Assembly: GCF_000321225.1 (NCBI RefSeq)
Contig: NW_004450381.1
Coordinates: 1,985,458 to 2,049,457 of the forward strand
Direction: 5' to 3'
DNA length: 64,000 nucleotides
From: Odobenus rosmarus divergens
Lineage: Eukaryota > Chordata > Mammalia > Carnivora > Odobenidae
In this document: in pieces, positions 60,251 to 64,000 of the stretch
Layout of the letters: the number at the start of each line of letters is the position of its first letter
Position numbering within the stretch: the stretch's first letter is position 1
Position numbers and translations under genes: made by a program
The notes under the pieces: model-generated
Databases searched by the model: none
What the model was told of the DNA's origin: nothing
Seen by the model: the letters and a program-made list of their open reading frames with translations, nothing else

Positions 60251-62984
60251 AAAGCAGTTGAGAGTCACAGGGGGCTGACATGGGTGCCCCCCAAGCCTTT
60301 GCTCCCACTGCTCTCAGGGCAGCCAACTTCCCCCGCCCTCTGCCACTAGACATGTGCTGACAGGTGAGGCCTCTCTCTAGTGCTGCCGCCTCCGGAAGCT
60401 TCCCTGGTCTCACTCCCTCTGAACACATAAATGCCGTGTGTGTTCCTGTCTCCCGTGAACATGTAAGCTCACAGACGGCAAGGACTATACGCTCCTCCTA
60501 TGTAGCCCGCAAAGTAGAAAGGGAAGGGCTCACACACAGCAGGGCTCACAGCTGATGGGCCCTGAGTGTGTGGAGGGGAAGGGACCCCTGGACCAACCCA
60601 GGATTTTCAGGTGCTGTGCGGGGCAATTCAAAGAATACCCTAAGGTGGCCATATTCGGGAAGGAACGGATCTGCATTCCCACAGGGACCCGGAACCCCGG
60701 AAATCCCAGCTCTGCTCCTTCCTGGTTTTGTCCTTACCTATGGTTGGGCAGACCCACCCCGTGGAAGATGGAAGGGGCTGCGAGGGAAGACACTGTCACC
60801 AGGCCTGGCACAGAGGGGTCATTTCAGCTTCTTCCCTCCAACACCAGGGGCCTACAACTCAAAAATACGAGAGCGCACTCGTCCAAAGGGCTTCTGAAGC
60901 CATGAGAGCCGGGCTTCCATGTCTGTTGCTGCTGCTGTGAAAAATTAGGGTGCTTCCACGCCCTCCCACACCGGGATTTTCCTCACTGTTCCCCTGCAGG
61001 GCGCAGCCCTGGCCAGCAGGCCCCACGGCCATCTAAAGAACATCAGGAAACAGTCCAGAAAGAGACAGATGGCTTTGCCAGCACAGGCTCCCTCCTTCCC
61101 CTCCAGCCACAACGCTCAGAAGAGTGCTGAGTACAGAGCTGAAGGCTCCCAGAGCTGAAAACCAGTTTTAAAACCTAACAGGAGAGAGAACCTTGAAGAC
61201 ATTCAGAGAAAGATCCAGAAAATCCTAAGAGTGGGGTCCAAGTCATAAAAATGAACCCCTCGGCCATTTCCTGAGAACCTGCCCTGGGTTACACACAGAG
61301 CCAGGGTCCCAGGCCTGCAGCAGCTGTTATGAGAGGCTGGACGGAGCCGTTGATGAGAAGGGGAAGAGGGACCGAAGGGCGACCTACGGAAACACATTCG
61401 GTCTGACCGGCCTCCACTTTCTGGAAACTCAGAATTCTACCATCAGCAAGCGAATACCATTTCAGATTGCAGGTCTCCATGAAAACCTCTCATTTTCTTT
61501 ATTAACAATGTTTTCCCGCATCCTGGCGCTGAGGGCCAGTTCAAGCTGGCTCACTCAGTCGACAGCTGGCCAGACAAGGCTGGTGCCCAGTGACCACAGG
61601 GCAATCCTCCAGCCCCCAGGGGAGCTGATGTGCCTGCAAAGCAGGCTTCTAAATACTGCAGCGTTCCACCCCCCCAGCGAGGGACCTAAGGGATACAGCT
61701 GGGTCAGACCACAGGTCTGAGCAGTAAGCCACAGCCACCCCCAGCTGCAAATGGAAGATCAGCAACTGGATGTACCTAAAACAAACAGGACAGAGCACTG
61801 ATCACAAAAAAGGCCACTTGACAGAGCCAAAAATAGACCATCTGTCTTACTTGTTTCAAGAGGATTCTGACGATGGAAGCACATACAACTCCATCAGCAG
61901 AAAAAGAAAAATCAATGGAGCTGAAAACAGGATCAGCCCAACAGGGACCAGGACTCCAACAAGAGATTTCCTACAGGCTCCCGACCCCCAGCCCACCCGA
62001 GCCCCACACCCACCCATCCTCTTCTACTCCATTCTTACAGACTGTCCCTGGATCTCAAAGCCCATTGCCCCAAAAGTTACATACACAACCCCACAGGTTT
62101 TAATCTTAGGACCAAGGGTCAGATCATGGATTAGGAGGCCAAAATGAGCACCAGTGTACACTCGTCCCTGGGAAGACAAGGAGGCAACAGTGCACGGAAG
62201 GATCAGAAAAGGGAGCTGGGGTAAGAGGCACACAGGAGCCTCCGGGTGAGTAATGATGGGTGATGCCTCCCATCAAAGCCAGGCAAATCAGAACAGGTGT
62301 GGCTCGGCTTCAGCCCTGGATAAAATCTTCACCCCGCTGATTTTCAGTGGCCCACTGAGTCAGAACTGCCTGTCACCTCACTTCCTCTTAATTCCTATTT
62401 TCACCTGCTCTGACTTGCATTCAGGCTGCTGGTTAGCAAGCGAACCTGACACTTCTACGGCTTGGGAGCAGCTAGCACATCTTGGGTTCCCCATTAGTGT
62501 CTTGTAACTCTTCCAGGACAGGAACAGTTGGGGTGGCAGGGAGTTCCCGAGACACAGATCAATCCCCCCTAAAAGTACCCGATATAGAAGGCAGAGATGG
62601 CCCCTCTTAATACCACCCCCACTGCCTAAATGGAGTGATCACAGGGCAAGCAGATTACTGCCCAGGGCACCCTGGTCTCAACACACAGAGCCTCACAAGA
62701 GGCACACCACTCCAGAACCAAAGGAACAGCCACCTACCATCCCCGCATACTGCCCCTCCCAACCCAATCCCAGTCCAAACACTGGGAATCTGCATTCAGG
62801 AGGAAATGGGGGATGGCGTTTGTTCAGGTGCAAGGATCAGGAGGAATCCTTCCTGTCCACGATAGCATGTGGACAGTCCAGCAAAGCATCTACCTGTTTC
62901 TCCCCTGGCCAACGACCCCTTTTCTTTTCAATGGTTTCCAGCCAGGGTGCAGGTGTGCCCACCCAAGGTGGTGGAGGTACCCAC
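60251..62984. other. Intron 1 start, next to exon 1
   Basis: Contains one L2 piece. CG content rises only near the exon. No regulatory motif is claimed. Confidence 0.55.
60365..60520 (+). mobile_element. L2 fragment
   Basis: CATGTAAGCTCACAGACGGC then AAGGACTATACGCTCC, as near the end of L2. Confidence 0.55.
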
Positions 62985-64000
62985 CTGCATCTCCATGGAA
63001 GGTGCCATCCTGAGGCAGCCTGCCCGACAAGCTGTCCCCATCGCTGGGCCAGATCTGCCCCGTCTTGCGGACGCCGACGATGGTGGCCTCCGACACGATG
63101 ACCTGGCCCTGCCGGTGCCGCTTCTGGCACTGGGGGGTCGGGGGGCTGCTGCTGTCAAAGGACTGCTGTGAGTTCTGCGAGGGTGAGCGGCTCTTGTCCC
63201 GAAACATGCGGTAGGTGGTGGGGCTGGGGGACACGCGGCTGGACTGGCCCGAGGAGAAGTCCTCCTCGCTCGAGGTGAGGTTCTCGTTGGAGCTGCAGTC
63301 CGGGGTGTAGCCGCCTCCGCTGTCCTCAAAGCTCCGAGGCGAGTAGGACCTGCGGGGCCAGGTAAGGCGCTTCTCCTGCTCCGAGGTGCTCTGGCTGCGC
63401 AGGAGCGGGCCCTTGCCCTCCCCTTCCATCATCATGCCCCCGACGTAAATGCTCTGGTAGGGCTGGTACTCCAGGGGCGGCCAAGGGGGCCTGCTGCCGC
63501 CATTGGCGTTGATCAGGTTGTCCTTCAGGAAGCGGGGGTTCAGCTCCGCGTCCTCGTAGTCGCCGTCGATGCCGCAGCTGCTCTCAGAGGTGCGGCCCCG
63601 GTAAGAGGGTCTGGGCGCGTCCCCCAGGCCCGGGCCGGTGCCGTGCTGGGCCTTCTTACGCTCCATCTGCATCGCCTGGCTGCCCAGGGAGCTGATCCGG
63701 TCCGACACCTCTTTGTCGTTGACCTTCACCAGGCCGCGCTCGTGGTGAAACTCGACGTTCACGTAGAAGGGCTTCTCGGTGTCCGCCGCCCCGGGCTGGC
63801 CGTGGCCCTTGCGGATCCTCTCAAAGTTGGACCTGAGCGCCGCCACGCTGGTGGGGGGGCCCCGGTCTTCCCGGTCCGCGGTCGCGGAGGCCCCTGGCCT
63901 GCGGGCGGCCGCGGGCCTCGCCTTGCTCGGGGAGCCCTCTCCGTCGGGCCGGGCCTCGGACTCCTCGGCGGGGGGCGGGTCGGCGCCGTCGGCGGGCGCC
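62985..64000 (-). CDS. BCR: BCR exon 1, partial (5' end outside window)
   Basis: BCR is a cytoplasmic scaffold with N-terminal oligomerisation and serine/threonine kinase activity, a central Dbl-homology/PH RhoGEF region and a C-terminal Rac GAP. This exon carries 338 full codons, starting at the equivalent of human residue 100, so the start codon and coiled coil lie beyond position 64000. Seen: the acidic/proline-rich linker (DGADPPPAEE), VAALRSNFERIRKGHGQPG, the Grb2-binding site FYVNV with its Tyr (human Tyr177) at 63763-63765, and the Ser-rich region that binds the ABL SH2 domain (RSYSPRSFED, SSEEDFSSGQSSRVSPSP, SQNSQQSFDSSSPPTP). The exon ends with the first base of a split Asp codon at donor GCAG|GTGGGT. 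Compared with remembered human BCR there are 11 extra residues: one before EKPFY, one extra Met in GGMMMEGEG, and nine near the 3' end. Read-through into the intron would add 31 residues before a stop near 62888. Identity is near certain. Confidence 0.98.
62985..64000. promoter_or_regulatory. CpG-rich block over BCR exon 1 (probable CpG island edge)
   Basis: CG dinucleotides are dense from about 63050 to the window edge and rare in the rest of the window. This fits the 3' part of the CpG island that covers the BCR promoter and first exon in mammals. The promoter itself should lie beyond 64000. Confidence 0.75.

Noticed and set aside
62928..63329. 133-codon arginine-rich frame on the minus strand
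   Set aside because: Out-of-frame shadow of BCR exon 1.
62890..63846. Open frame appearing to start at 63846 and run past the exon 1 end
   Set aside because: The codon at 63846 is GTG (Val151 equivalent), not a start. The frame continues upstream to the window edge and downstream into the intron past a good splice donor.

Overview
This is carnivore genomic DNA from inside the BCR gene, which is read on the minus strand. It is vertebrate non-coding sequence with no operons or dense coding. Two stretches can be supported as protein-coding: most of BCR exon 1 at the right edge (62985-64000, 5' end cut by the window edge) and complete BCR exon 2 near the left edge (1632-1813). Exon 1 ends GCAG|GTGGGT and exon 2 begins ACACAG|ATGCG. 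The split Asp codon joins in frame, so 1814-62984 is BCR intron 1 (about 61 kb) and 1-1631 is the start of intron 2. In people this intron is the minor breakpoint region of the p190 (e1a2) BCR-ABL1 fusion.

About 28 tRNA-Lys-derived carnivore SINEs are recognisable by the GCCTGGGTGGCTCAG head and TC-rich tail. Neither the dog-type head (GGGATCCCTGGGTGGCGCAG) nor the cat-type body is seen. This suggests an arctoid carnivore (bear, seal or weasel relatives), with moderate confidence and from repeats alone.

Layout, left to right: intron 2 and exon 2 (1-1813); intron with SINEs and L1 3' ends (1.8-11 kb); a block of MaLR LTRs, L1 and nested SINEs (11-15.6 kb); mostly unique DNA with an RPS21 processed pseudogene on the minus strand (15.6-22.8 kb); an AT-rich old L1 mosaic cut by five SINEs (22.8-27.2 kb); GC-rich unique DNA with a MER20 (27.2-35 kb); L1 3' ends, including one with a target-site-flanked U6 snRNA fragment (35-42 kb); an L2, and an LTR inside a GGAT tract (42-43.1 kb); mixed intron (43-62.9 kb); then the CpG-rich exon 1.

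I found no new gene system. The points most worth a second look are a 9-codon insertion near the end of BCR exon 1, the tailless U6 fragment, the RPS21 retrocopy with intact target-site duplications, a 20-bp perfect inverted repeat at 57.3-57.4 kb, close inverted SINE pairs that could fold in BCR pre-mRNA, and 13 L1 3' ends that all lie antisense to BCR.
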